A DNA stretch of 22,922 bases from Apostichopus californicus (taxonomy: Eukaryota; Echinodermata; Holothuroidea; Aspidochirotida; Stichopodidae): assembly GCA_020650975.1 (NCBI GenBank), contig JAIPMN010009452.1, positions 1-22,922 on the forward strand, given 5' to 3'. The notes beneath the pieces were generated by a model, which ran no database searches, was not told the DNA's origin, and saw nothing but the letters and a program-made list of their open reading frames with translations. The position numbers and the translations under genes were made by a program. Of the stretch, positions 1 to 9,378 are shown piece after piece (position 1 is the first letter of the stretch; every line of letters starts with the position of its first letter).

Positions 1-2637
1 TATGTAATTGATTTGGGTTCTTGGAGAAGAGGTTCTTTCTTTCGTTATCGGAAACAATTTTAGAATTGCATTATTTTTTTCACTATTATTTCTCTTAATA
101 GTTTTCACGGAATATTGATAAATATTAATCTTGAGTTCCAAACTAAGTGTTTCAGTTTAGTTGACCAGTTGATTGATTTAGCGATGTTATTATTAATCAT
201 TTGAACAATGTATTTTTAATTTTCCCTTTGGATTAATGGTCGCCCATAACAAACTGTTACAATTAACGTGCAGTTACAGTTATTTCAAGTCGTTACGTTT
301 GAGTCTAGTAAAGTATGGCGCTCTTCTAATATTACTCAAATATTTATCTATTTCTTTCCTGGTGTCCCTCTCTCTAACTCAGAAGCAACTGCTGTCTCTA
401 GACTGGAATTATAGTTCAGTTCTGTACAATGTAGTTTACTCGATTATAACTTTTTGTTATAATATTACTTTTTGTTCACATCAATACATTTACAACAAAC
501 AAACTGATAAAGGATATTAGGAAATTACTTAAACTTTCTTGAGGGCTTAACTATAGTATATATTTGTAAACACCCTAAACCTCAATAACAGAGAACATTC
601 AATACGCCATTGGTAATAATGAGTACGCTTATTTCTTTTCTTTTTTTTCAATACATTGTCAAACTTGTTAAATGGAGAGGTCAAAGGTTTTGAACATTCA
701 TGTTGCCATCACGAACAGTGATATAACAACAAACTTATTCTGAAGCATCAATAGCATTTATTATCGATTACAATTATGTGTAAAATTAATTAGGATTCGA
801 ATACGTTTTCTTAATAATTGATAGATTTTAAAGCATGGTGTGACTATTTTGGTTATTGAAGATATTAACTTTTAGAATATGTTAAATGTCAGGTACAGTG
901 GAGGAGGAAGAGGGGTCATAGGAGGGAAGGGGGGGGGTATTGAGGGGCGGGGGTATTAAGGAGCATGTCTTTAATTTAAGGGATTAAAACACAAAGTTAC
1001 CTCCAAATGTTCGACAAAATGGATCCTATGGTCTTCCGTATCACAAATTCGACTTATTTCTTATATTTTCAAGTAATTTGAACTTTGTTACAACTAAAAC
1101 GGCTACTTCAAAAAGTAAGAAAGTTGTACTTTGAGCCCCCCTCCCCCCCCCAAAAAAAAAACCCCAAGGGGTGGCACGTAACCCTGTGCCCCGGCTCCCG
1201 CTACCCCATTTCCGATGCTCTCATTTGAGAGAACTAAGACCATTGAGTCAACTCCTCTGCTGGGTTTGTAGCTGTGTCACACAAATTAAAAGTGGTATTG
1301 TAATGCAAACTGCACCGATAATGTAGTTACTTATGGTCTGTACCACTCATTAACATTATTAAGGTTGACAAAAGTCTGATTAACTTGAAAATGATTTGTC
1401 GCTTTCTTTTGAATACACTTGATAGACAGCAGCAACTTATTTAAGCTATGAACTTGTTTTGAATTAAACTAGTATCAAAGAGAGGGTAAAATCTCAGTGT
1501 TGTTGTAATTATTAACACATTCCAAGGTGTTGCATCAACAAACGTTGCCTTGGCCGACGCGAATCGAAGTCGCTGTGGTATGCAATGTCAAGAATTACAA
1601 CAATTGAAAGGGGCGTTTATATTTTATACAACACGCGAACACACTGTTTTCATAGTGGAACGGAAATATCAAGTACTGCTTTCACTGCAGGTATATGATA
1701 GCTAAACTGGTGGCAATGGCTGTTAGGAATTAAGGTCTTATTCTAAGTTTGTATCCCTTTCCTATTCAGGGCCATGCCCCTTAGCTGTTCGATTCGTTTC
1801 TCTGTTGACCCCCCCCCCCCCTGCACCCCTACGGAAGTGCCTGTTAGCACAAAGTAATGATTGTAAGCAGAGTTATGATTTGGTTTTTCATAGCGCAACA
1901 AAGGTAACATTTGAATGAATATAATATCTCCATATTTACCTCGGTTTTCAATGTTCGCCTTGAAAATGGGTTTATACCTGGAATGCTTCTCTAACGCCTT
2001 GTCAAAGTGGTGTCGGCATATTAATCCGTCCGATCAAATCTAAATATTGATTTTAATCCACTGGCTTGTAATGTCTGACAATTAACCCAAAATGTTCTTG
2101 TCAGTGGCTTGCACATAATTTCAAAGGTGGAGGGCCCTAATTCTGATTTAGTTACGGACATGGACCATTATGGAATTGGTAGAGGCGAATGAAGGATTTT
2201 TTATAGAGGGTGAGTGGTTTGGCCTAGGGTGGATGTAGCCGACTTGCATGTAGGGGGGGGGGGTGGTGGGTTGGGGTCCTTTCCAAGAAAGACAAAGTAG
2301 ACGTATCAAATTGTGCATTCTGAGGCATAATTAGACTATAAATTAGGTTTTATTCTTCCAGTGACGACTAAATCAAGAGGACTCCCAGACTGAAATATTC
2401 CCCCACCTCACTGAAGACGGAGGTGGGGTGAAGGAAGGGGTATATCCCTTCTTTTGCGCATGTCATTAAATGAAACTACCAGATTAAGAAGTCAAAGCAT
2501 CTTTAAAACATGAAAACTCCCAAACGGAATGATTTGAGGAAGTTGCACTCCACGATCCATCTATGTCACACGATAGCATACAGAAGATTGCTGAGTTTAC
2601 TTCTTCTGTAATCATAAAAATGTATTAAAAGACTCAC
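1..2637. other. Putative tetraspanin intron 2, no exon recognised
   Basis: No convincing coding exon was found on either strand. I looked on the minus strand for a short exon encoding TM3 and did not see one. The stretch holds G or C tracts (929-937, 1143-1151, 1809-1821, 2253-2263), a 9-bp-stem hairpin at 2401-2428 and AT-rich sequence. An open frame on the plus strand at 236-520 has no family features and AT-rich composition. Confidence 0.5.
2401..2428. repeat. 9-bp stem hairpin
   Basis: CCCCACCTC (2401-2409) and GAGGTGGGG (2420-2428) are perfect reverse complements separated by 10 nt, a GC-rich stem in an AT-rich intron. Confidence 0.6.
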
Positions 2638-2826
2638 CACAAACTGAGCAAGGTAATTCTCTTTGAAAGTCACGATGCATCCTAGAATCCCTATTGCGCA
2701 GAAGCAGCAACTGGTGACGATTAAGGTGATAAGAGGCGCTTTAAATTTACTTCCGACAAACTCAAGGTACGGTGCATCTTGGGAGAAAGTCAATGATGCT
2801 TGGAATAGCACCAAAAGACCACAGAG
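2638..2826 (-). CDS. Tetraspanin coding exon 2 (end of TM1, small loop, TM2)
   Basis: The acceptor is a pyrimidine-rich tract ending TTTTTCTCAG just before 2826; the donor is TTTGTG|GTGAGT at 2637. The exon is 63 codons in phase 0-0 with no stop. It encodes the end of TM1, a short hydrophilic loop (residues about 33-49) and a Cys-rich TM2 ending GILGCIVTFKENY. The pattern of small residues and Cys followed by Lys-Glu-Asn is diagnostic of tetraspanins. Confidence 0.85.
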
Positions 2827-3432
2827 CTGAGAAAAATGATATGAGAAAATGCATGAATGAAACTAGGAAAAACTTGATCAACGTGGTACAGTGGCAGAAA
2901 GCTGGCCATTATTTCGTCACGCGTGCTCGATAAGGTTATAGAGAGTTCAGAATCGTGGAATTAAACAAAATGGCGACCTACAGCAACTGTTTTGAAACTG
3001 TAGAAGTTGAGGGAGGGGGGGGGGGGTATGGACATTTGGTGATATATGGGAAGGAAGTGACTAATTCATTCGGTCCCTAAATGGACTAACTTTCGGAAAG
3101 GGAGAGGTCTAACGTCCCATACAGTACCCTGTCCTTCCCTGACAAAGACTGTCCCATTGTTCGTGGTATGTTATACATATGAACGTAACTACTACTAGTT
3201 ATACTTCTCACTGCACTGCTACCACATATTATGGAAATGCAACAAATAATGAGCCTTACAATACTTTATGTACTGAGTCCTACGTTATGGAATCATTAAG
3301 GAAAGGAAATATTTCGTACAATAACTGGTTTTTGGTCACTTAGAATGATGTTGCTACTGATGCTATACTTACAGAGAATGTGATGTTAAAAATCAAGAGA
3401 ATTAACTTCAGGTATTTTTCTTTCTTCAGCAT
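2638..3432 (-). CDS. Tetraspanin family protein, first two coding exons (partial gene)
   Basis: Exons 3432-3373 and 2826-2638 join in phase 0 to give the first 83 residues of a four-pass tetraspanin, a membrane scaffold protein. The start is MLKKEKYLK, a short basic cytoplasmic tail. TM1 spans about residues 8-32 and contains the FN and LCGLL elements usual in tetraspanin TM1. A short loop follows, then TM2 at about 50-74 with Cys60, Cys61, Cys63 and Cys70 and the motif GILGC, then FKENY, the equivalent of the family LGCCGAxKEN motif. Exon 2 is 189 nt, as far as I recall the usual tetraspanin exon 2 size. Exon 3 and the large extracellular loop with the CCG motif were not found in 1-2637 and probably lie left of the window, so the subgroup cannot be assigned. 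Confidence 0.82.
2827..3372 (-). other. Tetraspanin intron 1
   Basis: This is a 546-nt intron bounded by GTAAGT at 3372 and TTTCTCAG at 2827. It contains a 12-G run on the plus strand at 3015-3026 and nothing else I recognise. Confidence 0.75.
3373..3432 (-). CDS. Tetraspanin coding exon 1 (start codon, TM1)
   Basis: The ATG at 3432-3430 has A at -3 and G at -1, and an in-frame TAA two codons upstream, which supports it as the start. Twenty codons follow, rich in Lys and then Leu/Ile, including LILLIFNITF, up to a strong donor, TCT|GTAAGTATAG, at 3372. The exon ends in phase 0 and continues into LCGLLVL of the next exon. Confidence 0.8.
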
Positions 3433-3700
3433 CTTTTACGAGAATATAGGATAAGAGAGGGCGCCATGCATCAAATATGATCCATTCTCGTTAAATTTAG
3501 CGAACGATTCCGCTGATCCTGCAGAATAACGTACTAACATCTCCAACACGGCGAGCTAATCGAAGCCGTTGATTTCCGTGTAAGATTACCACAGTAGTAT
3601 AAGCTTTACCGTTGGTGTTGTTTTAGTTCAATTCTTGCATGGATTCCACGCGAAGCTATACACAAGGCGGCGCGTGGTAAGTTAGACTATCAAAGCCTTT
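3433..3700 (-). promoter_or_regulatory. CpG-rich 5' UTR/promoter of the tetraspanin gene
   Basis: About 18 CpG dinucleotides fall between roughly 3455 and 3680, far more than in the AT-rich flanks. The block lies directly upstream of the tetraspanin ATG. This fits a 5' UTR and promoter. No clear TATA box was identified and the transcription start cannot be placed. The opposite strand has a short ATG-started stretch ending in a good donor (3640-3678), which could mean divergent transcription. Confidence 0.45.
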
Positions 3701-6700
3701 CATTCAAATATTTTAACTTTTGTCCTAAATGTGCACGACATGCTTGAAAGGGTCACAATGGAAGTCAGCCTAAAAGAAAAACAAAGGAAGGCCATGCGAC
3801 ACAGAGTCAATAGTAAGCTAATTCAATCAAATCGTCTGCTTAAACTATTCCTGTTTTACCAGCTAATTTAGATGAAAAGCTATTATTTCCAACAAAAATA
3901 AAACCTAAAATACAAAGTAAACTTTAAAGCTAATTAAGTCTGACAACGCAAATCATAAGTTGACAAATTGATTGAAATTAGTCAATGATTCGCGATAAGA
4001 TATCAGTGACTTAGTTGCACGATACCCTGTTATGACAATCATCTCAACATCTACAAGGAACTTGATATGGTATCCCCTAGTGAGGAGGGCGGGGTGGGGG
4101 GGGGGGGGTAGCGCCTACTGGGAAGTGGTGGATCACTCCTTCACAATAAGGACAGGAATGGCATAAGAAAGAAATCGAAGACATCAGGTTTTTACTTATT
4201 CTAAGAATTACAGCAGAGAAAATGTTTTGTTTGGATGGGATCACGAGGTGGTGTGGGGGGGGGGGGTGTGAATTGTGAGGCGAAAGAACATATTGGTTTG
4301 AATCCAGAACTAAATGACTGATAGAGATAATGACTGATAGAGATAAAGAGAGAAAGATATTGTGAGACAGAAATTAATACAAAAACAAAAGGACTGATTT
4401 ATTTGAGGCAGGATTTATTTGCAAATAATTTGTTGCTGCTACAAGTAAATATAACGTCAACAAGTATAACGTTCACATTTTCTCTAAAAAGACAATTTTT
4501 TTTACCTTGTGCATATCGTGGACATTTTGATCCTAAAACTAACTTTCATTTTATAAATTATAAATTTAACAGATGAAAACAACATTCATTTAAAAAATCT
4601 TGACAAACGTTTATGCCCAAAGTTAAAATTTGTGAAGGTAAGCTTTATAACTATCATAAATCAAACTATTATATTTCTTTCATGTTTTAAATTATTTTGA
4701 CTGAACTTTGACTGCAGTTATTGTCATTGGTTATAACATTTAAAGAATTGTAGTTCGAGACTTCAACAAACAGGAAGATAAGTAAAGGAAGGTGAGGCAA
4801 GTAGCGATTGTATGACAGCTACAAATAAAGCTTCGCCAACACAATTAATAGAGGGCGCTCTCATGTCTATCTTATTGGTCTCTATATCTTATCTATGCAT
4901 ATCAACTATTCCTTGTATCTGGGACATTGCTGAGTGTTAAGTGCTGTTCCAGATGGAAACACCAACAAACTTGGGTGCACATTCTTCAAATCATACATAT
5001 CTCAAGCATTTTATAGGTCAAAGGTCAATTCCATTACAAACATTCAGATCATTAAAAAAACATTGCTTGTGTGACAAGGATCAAAGGTCAATAAACATTA
5101 ATCTTTGGTGTGTCTTGTTAAAATTGACATTCAATGAATGCAGGACTAGCTAGCGGAACGCTGAGTAACCTTAGTTACCAAAAAGTGACTCCAATTTAAA
5201 AAATCAGACCACAAGTCAAATAACCATTTGAAACCTTATCAAAGTAATCAAAAGATATTAAGTCAGAACAAAAGAGGAGAACGAAAGAAAAAAGTCTGTA
5301 AAAGTTGATGTTTTACAGTAATTAAATGATGTTGAATGTTGTGTCCATCAATTAACTACTGTCAGTTGTTATAACCTGGGTACAAATCATTAAACCAATG
5401 TTGAAACAACACACAATATCATGTACATAACATTTCATAGTTTACATCTAATGGGAGTTATCAGTGTTTGGTTATACCTACAAAATACAATCTCAATTTA
5501 TAATTTATAATTTAATATTTACGAAAAGTGTCTGAATTAAACGAGAACAGGAACGATGAAATGGTGAATCCAAATTTTTTTAAGGGAAAGTGCAATATAA
5601 TTGTATTTTAAAGAATATATATGTAAATTAATAATGATATGCTTTACATAATAATAGTTCTACATGTCCGATTGAGCTGCATACTTTAGTAATGAATTTA
5701 AATAAGAGAGAAATAAATCTTCAAAATGTTTAATAAACTGTAACAGAAATTGCAAAAATTAAAAAATATGGCCGTTTCTGGTGAAACTTGACTTGAAAAT
5801 CAAACACCATTGTTCTAAGAGGTGAAACTGATGACCGACTCTTCCAACAGCAAGCTGTTTCTCCTGGGGTGAGGGGGGGGGGTTGAAGGGGACAGGGATT
5901 CAAAGTGGGCAGGGGGTTCCAAGGGGAAGGGGGTTTGAAGTGGGCCTCATTTTCCTCTCAAGAAACTAACAGGCATTAAAAAATAATGAATGATCACATT
6001 CAGACTGGAAAAATATCAGTGATCAATATTTTTGTTTCCAGAATGTATATTTACCACAATTCAACAGTCACAATTTTACCAAGCAGAGGTTCAAGGTACC
6101 TTTGTTTTCATCAATTCAAATGAAAAATTAATGTGTTCATGAACTGCCTTGCTAAGATGGAAAAGTATGAAACCTCATTCCGATTTCTTCTGTAAGGGCT
6201 CTTTGATGAATGTTATCAACATTTGTCAGAATATAAGCTGAAATCAACAGCTGCTTCAAGAATTTTAACAACTGCTCTCATGAATTAGAGAAAGATTAAA
6301 TCACATAGGTTCTCAAAATAGACTCAATTTATTCTTACGCAATATTCATGCATATATTCAACTGTCAAACATTCTAGTTTACAGTCAGCCTAACTTGAGG
6401 GTTTTCAAAGAATTAAAAACAATTGTAAATTAAACAAAGCAGATCTGACAGCTTGTTGGGAGATTGGAACTATTTTTTTAACATTTTATAAGTGGTTCAG
6501 AAATTCAGCCAATAAACCTTTTTTTTTATTGGGAGGCATTTATGATAAACTCTGTTCTTGTGTTATTTATCACCACAAGTAGCAAAAGATATGGTAATGC
6601 TTTCCTTATAACGACAAAGAATACATTTTGTTTCCAAATATTTTCACAATTCACAAGTCTTTCACTAAAAACATTCAGAAAAATTTCAATACATTCTAGA

Positions 6701-8000
6701 CTTTTCTTCAAACAGGTTGAAGTTAAATTATACTTTTTCATTTCAAAAATCTCAGGATATTGCGGAAGAGCTTGATCAAGCATTGTTTCAACTGAATAGC
6801 ACCAGAAGCACTTAGAATTGTTTACAGCGTAAAATATAAAGGATCAGCAGTTTACTACCACAAGAATATATTCCAATCACAGAATTGACTTGAAAACGAT
6901 TAAACACTGCCTGATAAGCAGTTCAATCTGTGATTTTCATTTAATACCTCAATGAAGGTATTTCTATTTCTCGTGACAAAATATAAAGAAATGACTTCTA
7001 CAAAGATTGAAAAGGAAAAGTTAAATAATAAAAGCCAAAATAAGAAACTTTAGATCAAATCTTTGGACAGAAATATTTCAACAACAAAAAAAGGAGAAGG
7101 AAAAATCAACAAAGCAAGAATCAACTCCATCAACTTTTGGCTTAAAACCGCTGCCTGAGAAACTGGAAGAGTGACCAGGAGAAAACAGATGAATTTCCTT
7201 CAAAAATAAAACCACAACAGCAACAACAACCAAACTTAAACAGATGAAAGATATTTCCAACATCTGCATAATGCCGCACTTTCTAAAATTTTGATATTTT
7301 TCACAGTAGCCACATCCTAACTATTTTTTTATTTTTTTCAAATTAAATTTTTTATCTAGCTGACTTTCTCTAAACATTGGGATTCACCAGCCTTGATGGC
7401 ATTATAATAATCAGGGTCACAGTAGTGTTTACTATGGCACTGTAACTAAACCCTCAATATGACAAAAGCCAAACAACGCACAGAAAACAACACTGTTGCC
7501 ATGGTAACATCATAGCTTCATAACATAACCATCTACCAGAACCAGTTTCAAATAATTGGTTAAATGTAAGAGGAGAATATCGTCTTAATACATTCAAAAA
7601 CCAAACAATTTAGGACGTTTACCAGGCCATCTGATCTGCAAATATTACCCTGCTGAGCTAATCCCAATCATGAGACTAAATCCAGCTAAAAATGGGAGTA
7701 AGGAATCTTAAAAATTGCTTTAGACTCTTAAAATTGGACTAATCTGGGGATAAAACAACTGTGTTAGCTACTTCTACTAATTCTTAAAATAAATTGTGTG
7801 TGCTGAATTTATCACTTTCAGTCAATTTTTATTCCTTCTACTTCACAATTGATACAAAGTATTTTATACAAGAGATCTGAGGAGAAGGTCTAAATCAACA
7901 TCTTATTTTGAGGATCGTTTGCAATTTTGCAGATGAATAATAATAAAGTAGCATAGTCAACAAGTCAACAAGGTAAAAAGTTACGTTCAACGTCACACAA
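3701..8000. other. Intergenic region, no gene supported
   Basis: This is AT-rich sequence without a recognisable exon, lying between the tetraspanin 5' end and the ORP 3' end. Open frames here are short and often paired antisense (for example 6526-6783 on both strands). It has mono-G tracts at 4096-4108, 4255-4266 and 5873-5882, a direct duplication of about 18 bp starting near 4313, and an X-box at 7495-7508. Confidence 0.5.
7495..7508. promoter_or_regulatory. X-box-like RFX site
   Basis: GTTGCCATGGTAAC fits the palindromic RFX X-box consensus GTNRCC followed by RGYAAC, with both half sites intact. X-boxes drive ciliary and some other genes in animals. No ciliary gene is adjacent: the nearest start is the tetraspanin, 4 kb to the left. 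Function is therefore unproven, and chance is possible in a window this size. Confidence 0.35.
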
Positions 8001-8403
8001 GATTGCTGACTGACAAATTTGAAACGGTAGCAAGCGAACACTAGCACTACAAATGACATGAGTAGTTTTATTTATGTTTTTATCAGATACTGGGTACACA
8101 GAACTTAAAGCTATATACCCTGAGAGTCGGTGAGAACAGATCTGTTGTCTTGAAAACAACGTTCCTACCAATAGTTTGTCTACGTCACTGGAGGCATAAA
8201 TAATTCATATATATCATACATTTCATAACACACATAGAAAATGTTATTAATTAAAATTACAAAATATTCTGCCGTTCCCTTTCATGAGATGTATATATTC
8301 CTCTTTCTTCAGATAGTCTGATGCATTGAAATATGCCCTCTTTCTCTCATCATCACACATTGGAACACGAATGCCATATTTAAAGATAGGATGTCATTTT
8401 TAA

Positions 8404-8446
8404 CAAATTGCACGTCTATTATAATTTTTTTTAATTGTGCAATTTG
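8404..8446. repeat. 10-bp perfect inverted repeat (hairpin) downstream of the ORP stop
   Basis: CAAATTGCAC at 8404-8413 is the exact reverse complement of GTGCAATTTG at 8437-8446. The 23-nt spacer is AT-rich and, on the minus strand, contains ATTAAA (8435-8430), a variant poly(A) signal. If the ORP 3' UTR reaches here, this would be a stem-loop presenting the signal. That link is inference. Confidence 0.4.
8430..8435 (-). terminator. Possible variant poly(A) signal of the ORP gene
   Basis: ATTAAA on the minus strand, about 840 nt past the stop and inside the loop of the 8404-8446 inverted repeat. An AATAAA lies further on at 8072-8067. Which of these, if either, is used cannot be told from sequence. 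Confidence 0.2.
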
Positions 8447-8559
8447 ACCATAAGTCAATAATCATTCACACAAAAAGATCAAGTCACTAATAAATAAAGT
8501 AACCACTATTCTCAACACCGAAAACAAAAATGATAACCTTTGTTCAAAATCTTTTGTTT

Positions 8560-9195
8560 CATTAATTAACATGGGTCAATCAGTTCATCGATCAGTGAAT
8601 CATCAATTCAATTAACTATATCAGTCAATCAATTAATCAAACCATCAATCAATCAATCTATCACACAGTTTATGAATCAATCCATCCAAACCATCTCTAT
8701 CAATCAATCCATCCATCACAAAGTCAATATATCAATATATCAATAATCAATCCAGCTTGACCATCCATCTATCAATCAATCAATCTATCCATCACACCAT
8801 CAATCTATCAATATATCAATTAATCTATTAATCAATCCATCCAACCATCTATCTATCAATCTATCAACCCATCCATCACACCATCAATCTATCAATATAT
8901 CAATTAATCTATTAATCAATCCATCCAAACCATCCATCTATCAATCCATCAATCACACCATCAATCTATCAATATATCAATTAATCGATCAATCAATCCA
9001 TCCAAACCATCACTCTATCAATCAATCCATCCATCACAACATCAATCTATCAATATATCAATTAATCTATCAATCAATCCATCAGACCATCAATCTATCA
9101 ATATCTCAATTAATCTATCAATCCATCCATCCTAACCATCAATTAATCAATGAGTCTATCAATCAATCTTTATATCAATCAATCTATCAATGAAA
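8560..9195. repeat. ATCA/ATCT tetranucleotide-derived array with roughly 80-bp higher-order units
   Basis: The stretch is built from ATCA, ATCT and ATCC words. A longer block containing CACACCATCAATCTATC recurs at about 8793, 8877, 8954 and, in changed form, 9035 and 9083, so spacings are mostly 77-84 bp. It begins about 80 nt past the ORP stop codon on the minus strand and is probably within its 3' UTR or just downstream. Confidence 0.8.
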
Positions 9196-9272
9196 CTCCG
9201 ATCAAGGCTAAAAGCTAAGAAAGTTACTGGCAAGGATTAAAGTGGTAGTGTCTAATCTTAAAACCTGAGTGA

Positions 9273-9378
9273 TCACCATAGCTGTGGTAGGTTGAGGGCG
9301 TCCAAACTGCGGTTCTTTCTCGCATCCCAGTAATCATTCTTGAAAACCCAGTGTTCTTTGCCATTCTCTTTCACGCAT
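9273..9378 (-). CDS. ORP terminal coding exon and stop
   Basis: The acceptor is TGTTTCTCTTCTAG before 9378. The reading frame gives [20 protein letters not shown], then [10 protein letters not shown] and TGA at 9275-9273. This resembles the ORP3/6 C-terminus (W-V-x-N-D-x-YW ... LW) and joins the previous exon in phase. Sequence left of it is the 3' UTR. Confidence 0.88.

Noticed and set aside
236-520. 94-codon plus-strand frame with hydrophobic stretches
   Set aside because: The composition is AT-driven, no family is recognised, and it lies in the presumed tetraspanin intron.
1500-1602. Possible miniature inverted-repeat element (TTGTTGTAATT / AATTACAACAA arms)
   Set aside because: The arms are about 11 bp only, with no target-site duplication seen.
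2566-2637. Extension of tetraspanin exon 2 beyond the donor
   Set aside because: The frame stays open for a while but the GTGAGT donor gives the 189-nt family exon size.
6526-6783. Antisense pair of ~80-codon frames
   Set aside because: Mirrored AT-rich frames with no motif, splice support or promoter context.
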